Both the position numbers and the translations under genes were made by a program. Of a stretch of 64,000 nt of DNA, positions 51,128 through 59,267 are shown piece after piece (the stretch's first letter is position 1; every line of letters begins with the position of its first letter). Source of the stretch: Bacillota bacterium (GTDB lineage: Bacteria; Bacillota; Clostridia; Acetivibrionales; DTU013). The stretch is taken from positions 1 through 64,000 of the forward strand of contig JAEZCO010000056.1 in the NCBI GenBank assembly GCA_023433505.1. The letters are read 5' to 3'. The notes below the pieces were generated by a model. That model saw only the letters and a program-made list of their open reading frames with translations. It did not search any database and was not told the origin of the DNA.

Positions 51128-52933
51128 ATGAAAAAGGTTATCTCAATCGTACTATGTCTGGTGCTTGTTCTGTCCCTGGTCATCTCCGCCTATGCCATAG
51201 CCGTTGTCAAAGTCACCGGCATCAAGCTCAGCAAAAGCAGCGTGACCCTGGATGTAGGCAGCACGGAGAAACTGAATGTCACATTCACCCCGGAGAATAC
51301 AACGCAGAAGCTTCTAAAATTTACCACTAGTGATAAAAATATTGCGACCATTACCACCGACGGAATCGTAAAGGCCGTAAAGCCGGGAAAGGCCACGATC
51401 ACTGTCAACAGCGCCAGCAATTCCAAATTGTCGGCCAAGCTCACGGTAACCGTCAAGGCAAAGGAACCTACGACGCTGACCCTCATGGTATTCGACAGGG
51501 GCAATGTGGGAGGCACTCCGCCCGACAACAACTTCTATTCCAAGTGGATCCAGAGTACCTTCAACAAAGCCAACCCGGACATCAAGGTGAAATTTGTGAC
51601 GGCTCCGAGGTGGACTTCGGATGACAAGCTGAACATATGGATGGCTTCCAATCAGGCGCCGGATATAAGCCTCACCTATAACATCGATCTGGTATACAAC
51701 TACTACAAGCAGGGCGGACTCACCCAGCTGGATACGGCTCTGAGCGCATACGGCCAAGAGTTGAAGGCTTTCCTTGGCAACGACGTGCTCAAAAGGGGTA
51801 AATATTATGGCCAGCAGTGGTCCATACCGGCGAAACGGGTGATCAATGCGCAAAATAACACCTGGATCAGAAAGGACTGGCTGGATAAGCTCGACCTTCC
51901 GATTCCTACAACAAGACAGGAATTCTACTATGTTATGAAGGCCTTTAAGGAAAAGAATCCGGGGAATACCGAAAAAGTAGTTCCCTTTGGGATGGGCAAC
52001 GATGTAAAATGGGTAGCCAACAATCTGCTCGAATCCTTCGTCACGAAAAAGGATGATGAGTCGCGCTATTACTGCTCGGCCAATCTCAAGTTACTGGCCG
52101 AAGGCTATAAGGACGGCGTTCAATTCCTCAACAAGATGTATAACGAAGGGCTTGTCAGCCCGGAATTCGCACTGGATACGGAAGCCAAGATCCTTGAAAG
52201 CGATTTTTCAAATGGGCAGGTGGGAAGCTACATCCAGAACTATGACATGCCTCTGAGGTCGGCCGGTACAGGCTATATTCCCACGATGAAGGATAAAATC
52301 AAAGGATTTGAGTTTATCCCCATTGACCCGTTCAAGGACAAGGATGGTGTGACAACTAAAATCATATATGACCAGGCGGGCCTCCGGATTATCGTGCCCA
52401 AGACCTCCCAGAAGAAGGTGAACGAAGCAATGCGGTATCTGAACTGGATGACCAGCAAAGAGGTAATCTTCTTCCTGCAGTATGGCGAAGAAGGGATAGG
52501 TCACGTTATGAAGGACGGATTGCCGATATACCAGCCCGTCAAGACGGGGGACAAACAGTTCAATTCCTCGAATAACATCGACTATACCTATATCGTCAAC
52601 GGAATTGATACCGGCGATTTGCAGAAGAACATCAAGATCAACTCCCTTGCATACGGGGATGTGCAGGATCTCTACATAAAATCCTACAACATCGCAATCA
52701 CCAATGGCTATATCGAACCCGCCGTTTCGTTCCCCTCGGAGTCTGATGCCAAGTACTCAAAGACGCTGATAGACAAGGCCAAGGAAGTCTATGCAAAGAC
52801 CATTACCTGCAAGCCTGCCGATTTTGAGGCGACCTGGAAAAGTATGATGAATGAGTTCATGAAAGCGGGGGCGGAGCAGGTTCTTGCCGAACGCAAAGAA
52901 CTGTGGAAGAAGGAAATGGCGCTGAAGAAATAG
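51128..52933 (+). CDS. Solute-binding protein with N-terminal Ig-like domain
   Basis: The 601-residue protein has a Sec signal (cleavage near AYA-IAV, residue 24-25) without a lipobox Cys. A bacterial Ig-like group 2 domain follows at about 28-112 (VTGIKLSKSSVTLDVGSTEKL ... GIVKAVKPGKATITV). The rest is an LplA/YtcQ-type extracellular solute-binding fold, with FNKANPDIKVKFVTAPRW near the start and conserved Trp/Tyr ligand residues. It should deliver an oligosaccharide to the 48514/49510 permeases. Lack of lipidation is unusual for a Gram-positive binding protein. AGGAGG precedes the ATG. Confidence 0.88.
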   Translation: MKKVISIVLCLVLVLSLVISAYAIAVVKVTGIKLSKSSVTLDVGSTEKLNVTFTPENTTQKLLKFTTSDKNIATITTDGIVKAVKPGKATITVNSASNSKLSAKLTVTVKAKEPTTLTLMVFDRGNVGGTPPDNNFYSKWIQSTFNKANPDIKVKFVTAPRWTSDDKLNIWMASNQAPDISLTYNIDLVYNYYKQGGLTQLDTALSAYGQELKAFLGNDVLKRGKYYGQQWSIPAKRVINAQNNTWIRKDWLDKLDLPIPTTRQEFYYVMKAFKEKNPGNTEKVVPFGMGNDVKWVANNLLESFVTKKDDESRYYCSANLKLLAEGYKDGVQFLNKMYNEGLVSPEFALDTEAKILESDFSNGQVGSYIQNYDMPLRSAGTGYIPTMKDKIKGFEFIPIDPFKDKDGVTTKIIYDQAGLRIIVPKTSQKKVNEAMRYLNWMTSKEVIFFLQYGEEGIGHVMKDGLPIYQPVKTGDKQFNSSNNIDYTYIVNGIDTGDLQKNIKINSLAYGDVQDLYIKSYNIAITNGYIEPAVSFPSESDAKYSKTLIDKAKEVYAKTITCKPADFEATWKSMMNEFMKAGAEQVLAERKELWKKEMALKK

Positions 52934-52966
52934 CGCGGAAGATACCATAAAAGCCCAGCAGGTAGA

Positions 52967-52998
52967 GAAAGCCGGTTTTTTTAGAAATTCCGGCTTTC
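52967..52998 (+). terminator. Hairpin after the binding-protein gene
   Basis: GAAAGCCGG (52967-52975) pairs with CCGGCTTTC (52990-52998). The T run is in the loop rather than after the stem on the plus strand, so termination is only moderately supported. Confidence 0.5.
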
Positions 52999-53005
52999 CC
53001 CCTGT

Positions 53006-53034
53006 TTGTAAAAGCCGCAGGGACATGCTATAAT
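53006..53034 (+). promoter_or_regulatory. Promoter of the membrane AraC gene
   Basis: TTGTAA (53006-53011) and TATAAT (53029-53034) are exactly 17 nt apart, 80 bp before the start codon. Confidence 0.65.
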
Positions 53035-53115
53035 ACATTTATTGACAATATGTATCTTTGCATCTGCTGTCAAGAGCCCGTGCGGATCTCTGACTGTAGG
53101 ACATATAAGGATTGT

Positions 53116-55440
53116 ATGAAAAATAAATCAATTTTTTATCGGTCGTTTATAGCATTGACACTCTTGATTGCGATACCGGCTATTGTTATCACAATGATAT
53201 TGTGCTTTCAGGTTACCCGCTATTCCGAAACGGAAATAAGCAAATCGGCGATAGGAAAGCTGAAGGTTGCGACGAACTTCAGCAAGACAATTGCCCAGAA
53301 TCTCTACAAGGACGCCTTGAACCTGAACGGGACCGTGAACAACATGTTCGGGATCATCACCCTCAAGGATATTTTCAAAAACCCGGACGACATCCTGAAG
53401 GTGTATCAGCTTCAAAACGCCCTGACGAGCATGGCCGGGTCCAACGAGATCCTTCATTCCGTGTACCTATTTCCCACCGGCTCGGACTTCATATTGACCT
53501 CCAACCAGGGAATCCAGAGAATCGGGGATTTTGTAGACAAGGGCTGGACGAAGGAGTATGAAAATTTCAAAAAATACAAGTACGGCTCGGCATGGATACC
53601 CACCCGGTCGATGATGACTTCCGTCAGAAATGAGGAAGAACGGGAGACTGCTTATAAAGTGATCACGTTCTTTTATAACTTCACTCCATATATGACAACG
53701 ATTGACGGCACCCTGATCTTCAATGTCCGGGAGGAAGCTCTCAGCAACCTCATCAACAATAACAGCTCCATCACAGAAGGCCGCATTATTATCATAAACC
53801 CCGAAGGGTATGTGATATCCGATATAGACGAGGAGCTTGTCGGGCAAAAGCTGAATGACGACTATATCCGGGACATAAGGAGGACCAGCATCGGCGAGGG
53901 CTATATGATCCATACCGAAGGAAAAGAAAGACAGCTTGTAACTTTTTATAAGTCTGATTTCAACGACTGGACCTATGTCGGCATTTTTCCGCTGGACATC
54001 CTGATGGGGAAGGTCCAATCCCTCATGCTACGTACCATTTATATCTGCTTAGCTTGCCTTGTGATCGGCACGGTTGCTGCCTATTTTGTATCGAAAAGGT
54101 TGTCCAACCCCCTGAACAAACTGGTGCAGGATATCAAAATCAGAAAGGGGATCAACATCAAAAGCAATGACAGCGAGACGGCCATCCTGTCAAGTGCCTT
54201 CGACCAGATGCTCAAAGAGGAGGACCGGTTGTTTTCCATTCTGGAGGACAGCCGTGAAAACAGCAGGAAGGTCTTTATCATGAATCTGCTCCAGGGAAAG
54301 CCGAATGAAGAGTGGGGCTTTGACCAGACAGGCGTGGAGTTCAGCATGGTCAGTTTTGTCTGCGCGGTGATTTCAATCGACAAATACAAAGAATTCACCA
54401 ATGCATACTCGGGGGCACAGCGGGATTATATGCGGACGCTGATCCTGAGGGTATCCGAGCAGTTGGTGGGAGCGGCGCACCGGTGTGCGGGAATCGTCTA
54501 TGAGAAGCAGAAAATCGTCCTGGTGATCAATCTCGACCCATGCCCGTCGAACGGGGTGGAGGTTTGCCTGAAAGAAATTTTTCTGAAAATTCAGGAAGAG
54601 CTTTTAAAGGTGTTTGACAATACCATCTCCGTAGGGGTCGGCAGCATTCAGGAGTCCTTTGCAGGGGTGAGCGAATCCTTCGACAAGGCGCAGGAAGCGC
54701 TGAAATACAAGCTGATCAACGGTTTTGGCAGTATCAATTTCTGGAGGGAAAGCTATTATGGGGATACGGACTACTATTATCCCTATGCAATCGAAAAGCA
54801 GATTTTTAACACCGTTCACTCGGCCAACCCGGGGAGGATCAAGACTGCGGTGTCCGAGATGATTAAGGAAATCAGGGAAAAGACGGACATGCAATACGAA
54901 AACGTCGTCCAGATTTTCAACCAGCTGGCGGTAAATATCGTGAAGTTCCTTTTTGACCTGCATTTGAACGTCAGCATGGTTTTTGGGAGCAACTACAACA
55001 TTTACCATGACCTCTCCTCCAAAGAAACCCTGGAAGACATAGAGACCTGGATGGTGAAAACCTATCTGACCATATCCGATTACCTTGCCGTTTCCAGAAA
55101 CCAGAACAAAAGCTATTTTGACCAGGCGCTGCACTATATCCACAAAAACTATAAAAAGGATATTGACATCAACCTGATTGCCGACAGTGTCGGATTGAGC
55201 TATTCCCACTTGAGAAAAATCTTCAAGGACGAAACCGGGGACAATATCATCAATTATATCAATAACATACGCATCGACGAATCGAAGCGGCTGCTGTGCC
55301 AGACAAACCTGACCATCCGGGAGATCGCGCTGAACCTTGGCTACAACAACGAGCAGAGCTTTGTGCGGTTTTTCAAGAAGTATGAAAGCATCTCCCCGAG
55401 AGAATTCCGGGTTTCCAAAAAGCTTTTGCCCTGGGACTGA
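53116..55440 (+). CDS. Membrane sensor-regulator with AraC DNA-binding domain
   Basis: The product of about 774 residues is a one-piece sensor and regulator. A first membrane segment (about 11-33) is followed by a Cache-like outside domain of about 270 residues, a second segment (about 304-327, IYICLACLVIGTVAAYFV), a HAMP-like linker, a middle cytoplasmic region and a C-terminal AraC pair of helix-turn-helices (INLIADSVGLSYSHLRKIF and LTIREIALNLGYNNEQSFVRFF). Such YesN-like proteins sense sugars or binding proteins outside and activate adjacent uptake genes. ATG 53116 with AAGGA close by is chosen; a frame from 53050 has no site. Confidence 0.9.
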   Translation: MKNKSIFYRSFIALTLLIAIPAIVITMILCFQVTRYSETEISKSAIGKLKVATNFSKTIAQNLYKDALNLNGTVNNMFGIITLKDIFKNPDDILKVYQLQNALTSMAGSNEILHSVYLFPTGSDFILTSNQGIQRIGDFVDKGWTKEYENFKKYKYGSAWIPTRSMMTSVRNEEERETAYKVITFFYNFTPYMTTIDGTLIFNVREEALSNLINNNSSITEGRIIIINPEGYVISDIDEELVGQKLNDDYIRDIRRTSIGEGYMIHTEGKERQLVTFYKSDFNDWTYVGIFPLDILMGKVQSLMLRTIYICLACLVIGTVAAYFVSKRLSNPLNKLVQDIKIRKGINIKSNDSETAILSSAFDQMLKEEDRLFSILEDSRENSRKVFIMNLLQGKPNEEWGFDQTGVEFSMVSFVCAVISIDKYKEFTNAYSGAQRDYMRTLILRVSEQLVGAAHRCAGIVYEKQKIVLVINLDPCPSNGVEVCLKEIFLKIQEELLKVFDNTISVGVGSIQESFAGVSESFDKAQEALKYKLINGFGSINFWRESYYGDTDYYYPYAIEKQIFNTVHSANPGRIKTAVSEMIKEIREKTDMQYENVVQIFNQLAVNIVKFLFDLHLNVSMVFGSNYNIYHDLSSKETLEDIETWMVKTYLTISDYLAVSRNQNKSYFDQALHYIHKNYKKDIDINLIADSVGLSYSHLRKIFKDETGDNIINYINNIRIDESKRLLCQTNLTIREIALNLGYNNEQSFVRFFKKYESISPREFRVSKKLLPWD

Positions 55441-55470
55441 GGAGCAAATTTTAGCCTCTTGTATCCGTTC

Positions 55471-55500
55471 TTGCGGAGTGGTCTGTGTCTGTAGTATAAT
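55471..55500 (+). promoter_or_regulatory. Promoter of the cupin-AraC gene
   Basis: TTGCGG (55471-55476) and TATAAT (55495-55500) are 18 nt apart, 50 bp before the start codon. Confidence 0.55.
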
Positions 55501-55549
55501 AATGGTATATTTCTGGCTTTTGTATAAATTAAAGAATGATGGTAGGGTT

Positions 55550-56356
55550 ATGCAGCAAACTGATTTTGCCCATGTCATCCCCGAACTGCTGTACTTCGTG
55601 AACAGGAAATGTACGTCAACCTGGAGAATCGAGCGGGGAGAAATTGATTTTCACGACCTCACCTTTGTGTATGCCGGCCAATCCACATACATTGTCAATG
55701 GCAGCGAGTACAGGCTGCGGCAGGGTGATTTCATTTATATTCCCGCCGGCAACACCCGTGAAGCGTATACCTCTTCCGACGAACCGATGCAATGCTATGC
55801 GGCAAATTTCCGGCTGCACGGGCTGCATGGCGGCCCGGGCAGTATTATGCTGCCCTTCGACCGGGTGCTGAATACCAACCTGGCCGGAGAGTTCGTCAGC
55901 CTTTACAGCCAGCTTGACCGGATATGGGTCGAGAAGGCCTACAACTACGAGATGAGGGCAAGGGCAGTTATCATGCTTATCCTTGACAAACTGATTTGCC
56001 GGCTGGCCTCCGGCCTTCCTCTGCTGCGCGAGGATCCCAGGCTGCTGAGAGTCAAACAGTACATTCTGCACAAGTACACGGAGAAAATTGAAATGTCCCG
56101 GTTGGCGGAGCTTGCCGGGTTGAATCCGGTATACCTCGGCGCTTTTTTCAAACAGGCCAACGGCTGCAGCATCAGGCAATACATCAACCAAATCCGCGTC
56201 AACAACGCCGAAAGCCTGCTTTCAACCGGTGGCTACAGCGTAAGCGAAGCGGCAATGCACAGCGGATTTGACGATATATTCTATTTCAGCAAGGTTTACA
56301 AGGGCTATAAGGGCTATGCCCCGTCCATTCTGCTTAAAGGAAAGGCGCAGCAATAG
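55550..56356 (+). CDS. AraC-family regulator with cupin sensor
   Basis: The 268-residue regulator has an N-terminal cupin barrel (LTFVYAGQSTYIVNGSEY ... GDFIYIPAGNTREAY) and C-terminal AraC helices (IEMSRLAELAGLNPVYLGAFF and YSVSEAAMHSGFDDIFYFSKVYK). Such proteins bind a sugar in the cupin domain. ATG 55550 has GGTAGGG close upstream and suits the promoter at 55471-55500. It is convergent with the URO-D-family gene and may control it or the uptake operon. Confidence 0.88.
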   Translation: MQQTDFAHVIPELLYFVNRKCTSTWRIERGEIDFHDLTFVYAGQSTYIVNGSEYRLRQGDFIYIPAGNTREAYTSSDEPMQCYAANFRLHGLHGGPGSIMLPFDRVLNTNLAGEFVSLYSQLDRIWVEKAYNYEMRARAVIMLILDKLICRLASGLPLLREDPRLLRVKQYILHKYTEKIEMSRLAELAGLNPVYLGAFFKQANGCSIRQYINQIRVNNAESLLSTGGYSVSEAAMHSGFDDIFYFSKVYKGYKGYAPSILLKGKAQQ

Positions 56357-56366
56357 TCATGCCGGT

Positions 56367-57476
56367 TCAATACCTTCCGTAGTTCTGGATCGCGTACATG
56401 ACGGTCCGCATACTGGTCAGCAGACTGCCGTTGTTGATGGACCCTGCCGCCGACAGATTGAGACCCCTGCACTCTTTTGCCATTTGGCAATCTCTTTTTA
56501 CTTCGTTTATAATACTCTCCTGGTTGTTGTGCATAAACGTGAAGGGTGCAATACACCCGTCAATCCTGGTGCGCGGCATATATTTTCTTATTTCGTCCAC
56601 CAGCACCGTCGGCCCGAAATTGCAGCCAGTAAGGTTCAAACGGCCCAATAGGGGCATCAGGTGCGCCATTGCGGAATCCGAATGCTGATAGCGGCTGTCC
56701 TCCGGATTCGGGCACCAACGGTCGAATATTGCGCGGAGGACGGGATAGCCAAACAGCTCGTACATCTCCGAAGTCAGCAGGCAGCAGTTGTCATCTGCGA
56801 AGCTGAATCCTCCGGGCCGGCTGGTACTGTCAAAACCGGCCTCCTCGTCCAGGACGGAGGAAATGCCGGAGATCACCCGGATAATGGCATCGGAAAACCT
56901 CTTTGCCAGATCAGGCTCATCCAGGATCAGAAAAACAAGATTTTCAGTGCCGTATATGGACATGGCCAATGTGACCGGACCCCGGATATGACGCATGAGC
57001 GGCGGCCTGAGCCCGTATTTCTCATAAATGCGTTTTTTTTCTTTTTCCCAGTCGGGGGGAAGGATGAAATCCCGCAGATCCAGCTTCTCGACCCTGTCCA
57101 GCAGCTTTTCCAGCTCGGCAGGCGTGCTTGCCGAGCCTTCCAGCCATTCGGCAACCGAATTGTGAATATATTTTCCTTCAAAAACCTCTCCGATTCTACG
57201 GACATAGGGAAAAGTCTCCTCAGACTCGGGAAGGGTCTCGGGAAGAAGCCTCCGGCCAACGATTTCCTCAGCCTTGTCGTTATAGCGTCTGTTGAGCTCA
57301 AGGCGTCTTTCCCGCGGCGTATATCCCCAGGGATTGCCTTCTTCTCCCAGCTCGGCAAACACACATTCCTCGCTCATCCGGATGCCCAGTGCAACCTGCG
57401 GAGCCCTGCGGCTGAAGCAGTTGTCTTCGTGGGCCAATTCGTCGTCTTCCCAGAATTTCTTAATGTCGACATACAT
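56367..57476 (-). CDS. Uroporphyrinogen-decarboxylase-family protein
   Basis: The 369-residue TIM-barrel-like protein belongs to the URO-D superfamily by blocks RGPVTLAMSIYG, GGFSFADDNCCLLTSEMYELF, SDSAMAHLMPLLGRLNLTGCNFGP and the AAGSINNGS end block. Heme-pathway URO-D residues are not recognisable and no heme genes are near. Clostridial members often act as methyltransferases or on sugar-linked substrates, but no corrinoid protein is encoded here. AGGTG precedes the ATG. It faces the cupin-AraC gene across 10 bp, so the pair is convergent. Function unknown. Confidence 0.8.
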   Translation of the reverse strand: MYVDIKKFWEDDELAHEDNCFSRRAPQVALGIRMSEECVFAELGEEGNPWGYTPRERRLELNRRYNDKAEEIVGRRLLPETLPESEETFPYVRRIGEVFEGKYIHNSVAEWLEGSASTPAELEKLLDRVEKLDLRDFILPPDWEKEKKRIYEKYGLRPPLMRHIRGPVTLAMSIYGTENLVFLILDEPDLAKRFSDAIIRVISGISSVLDEEAGFDSTSRPGGFSFADDNCCLLTSEMYELFGYPVLRAIFDRWCPNPEDSRYQHSDSAMAHLMPLLGRLNLTGCNFGPTVLVDEIRKYMPRTRIDGCIAPFTFMHNNQESIINEVKRDCQMAKECRGLNLSAAGSINNGSLLTSMRTVMYAIQNYGRY

Positions 57477-57585
57477 GGAATTTTCACCTCACCCTTTCAT
57501 GATACTGATTCGGGAGGGAAAATACAATGGAACAAATGAAGTTTAATTTGTAATAACTAAAGAAATCAGACGGGAAAATGAATCG

Positions 57586-57708
57586 TCAAGGGTTATCCTG
57601 CACAAAAGTGTTTATAGATGCTGTTATGCCTTTTTGACTGCCATCTCTGTCCAAGTACCTTTGCACAGCGGCAATCTTTTCAGAGGGGTTAAATCGTCGT
57701 TTATACAT
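57586..57708 (-). pseudogene. IS3-family transposase OrfA stub
   Basis: The minus strand encodes a 40-residue N-terminal fragment, beginning MYKRRFNPSEKIAAVQRYLD and ending ITASINTFVQDNP before TGA. This is the opening helix of the helix-turn-helix in IS3/IS150-type OrfA. The remaining OrfA and all of OrfB are missing. The element is dead. Confidence 0.7.
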
Positions 57709-57713
57709 GGAAA

Positions 57714-57770
57714 ATGCTCCCCTTAGGATAGACAGTTTCTTTATTTTATCTGTCTACCATAGGGGAGCAT
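57714..57770. repeat. Long inverted repeat at IS remnant end
   Basis: ATGCTCCCCTTAGGATAGACAG (shortened: ATGCTCCCC ... GATAGACAG) at 57714-57735 pairs with CTGTCTACCATAGGGGAGCAT at 57750-57770 with two mismatches. It sits just upstream of the OrfA stub and may be the left end of the element. Confidence 0.7.
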
Positions 57771-57806
57771 ATCATAAATGATAGCCCCATTAAGCACTGC
57801 AAGGAG

Positions 57807-58379
57807 TTATTTTTTCATTTCCTGCTTTCCTGTTACCTTGCTCTTGTCATCCGCCTTGAAGGTGCTTTTCGCTTCTTCGCTGGTAAAGTATACGTTGCCT
57901 TCCACTGTAGCATCTACCAGTTGGAAGTTCTTCCCGGAAACATAGAGATCGCCTTTAAAGGTTCCGTGCTGGATACTGCCGTTTAAGCTATTTACAGTCA
58001 GCTTTGGAGCAGTCAGTGTAAATCTGGCGGTTACGTTGCGGTTTTGATCCTGGGTATAAAGGGCTATTTTCCGTTGAAAGATATCTTTGCCGGCATCGTC
58101 TTTCTTGCCATTTTTGAAATCACCATCCAAAACAAGGTCCTTAGTGAAAGCCAAGTCTTTTAATGTAGCAATGATCCATGTCCCGTCTTTGCTGATGGCT
58201 TTTTCAAAAGCCTCTTCCGTATCTACGATTGAGGCTGTTGTTACCGTATCCGGAGATGCTACAGGTGTTGTCGCCGAAGTTGTGGGCGATGTAGTCGTAG
58301 AGGGTGTATTGCTCTGATTGCATCCGGTTAATAGCACTATGGATAAAGCAAGTACCAAAAATATAGCTTTTAATTTCAT
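57807..58379 (-). CDS. Uncharacterised lipoprotein, repeat-strand domain
   Basis: The 190-residue product has a lipoprotein signal (LLTGC, Cys about residue 20) and a Thr/Ser/Pro linker to about residue 50. The last 140 residues are short beta strands (TWIIATLKDLAFTKDLVLDG, ARFTLTAPKLTVNSLNGS, GDLYVSGKNFQLVDATVEGN) that could stack as a small beta-helix or polymer-forming-like domain. I do not recognise a family. AAGGAGG precedes the ATG. Confidence 0.75.
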   Translation of the reverse strand: MKLKAIFLVLALSIVLLTGCNQSNTPSTTTSPTTSATTPVASPDTVTTASIVDTEEAFEKAISKDGTWIIATLKDLAFTKDLVLDGDFKNGKKDDAGKDIFQRKIALYTQDQNRNVTARFTLTAPKLTVNSLNGSIQHGTFKGDLYVSGKNFQLVDATVEGNVYFTSEEAKSTFKADDKSKVTGKQEMKK

Positions 58380-58779
58380 TATGAGTCCTCCTTGTTAATT
58401 AAAATTGCTTCGAATACATTATTCCACAAAAATAAAAAATTAACGCAACAAAATCATATCTTTAGCTGATATATTTGCGGGAATTAAAAATTTTAACAAT
58501 TTTTGGGATAGATAGCCGCAAGGACTAGGCTAGTCGCTATCAACCGCCTTGCCAAAGGCGTTGAGCAAGGGTATGAAAAATATCCATTAATTAATAAGTA
58601 ATCAAGCTTGAATAAAAAATGAATATTATATTAATACTTGGTTATTGTCCCGGACAATTTTCAGATGATAGAATCATATCGGAGGAAAAGCTGTTCCTTA
58701 AATAGAGATGTGCACATTTTCTATTGCTGCATTTTGCTTTCTCAAAAACAGGTCCGGATTAAAAAAAAATAAAGTGCGC
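58380..58779. other. AT-rich gap with a structured palindromic element
   Basis: The first 120 bp serve as upstream region for the minus-strand lipoprotein gene. The structured element at 58511-58560 is listed separately. The rest is AT-rich without a recognisable gene. Confidence 0.5.
58511..58560. repeat. Nested palindromes, possible structured RNA
   Basis: GATAGC (58511-58516) pairs with GCTATC (58536-58541), enclosing GACTA/TAGTC (58523-58535); a second hairpin CGCCTT/AAGGCG (58545-58560) follows after CAAC. The two adjacent stems look like a small structured RNA or a bacterial interspersed palindrome; I cannot name it. Confidence 0.4.
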
Positions 58780-59191
58780 GGGCAAGGTAGGCTGCCTGAC
58801 CTTCAACGGGGATGTGCGCTATGACGACTTTGTTGCAAACGACTTTGGCGACTCATCTTCCACCGGCAAATTCGGGGTCAGCATCTGAACCCGACAAAAT
58901 CAGGGGGAAAGACCCGGGATTCGGCAAATCTTTTGTCAAAGGGCTTTAATACCGACTGGGATACCGACTTTACCTATGATCCCTATGTGAAGATGAGAGG
59001 CTGGGAGCAGTTCATATGTACCGGCAATGGTGAGCTGAAGGTGGGAAAGACATGAAAACGTTTCAAAGTTCCTTCTTGGCACCAAGCCCATCTGCGAGTT
59101 CGATAGCTATGTCAGGGAGATACAGTCCCTCGACGTGCAATCTCTGATAGACATTTATACAAAAGCGTACGAAAGGCAGGCGAAAAAGTAA
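58780..59191 (+). pseudogene. Decayed extracellular solute-binding protein gene
   Basis: Coding-like pieces occur in shifting frames with stops: LTFNGDVRYDDFVANDFGD near 58800-58855, DPYVKMRGWEQFICTGNGEL near 58979-59038, then a frame ending PICEFDSYVREIQSLDVQS ... DIYTKAYERQAKK and TAA at 59189-59191. The last piece is the usual C-terminus of LplA-type sugar-binding proteins. Frameshifts and missing N-terminus show it is not functional. It directly precedes the GH2 gene, hinting at a former transporter-hydrolase operon. Confidence 0.6.
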
Positions 59192-59267
59192 CGGTAACAA
59201 TTTTTCAAGGGTGATTTACTACGATAAAATAATGCCGGAAACCCGGCAAAAGAGAAAGGTGAGGAAT

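Larger units (their letters stand above)
57477..57806. other. Gap holding an IS3 remnant
   Basis: This 330-bp gap contains the transposase stub and the inverted repeat listed next. Outside these I see no gene. Confidence 0.6.

Noticed and set aside
59052..59064. A cre-like (CcpA) sequence TGAAAACGTTTCA.
   Set aside because: It is one base short of the 14-nt consensus and lies inside the decayed binding-protein gene, not at a recognised promoter.
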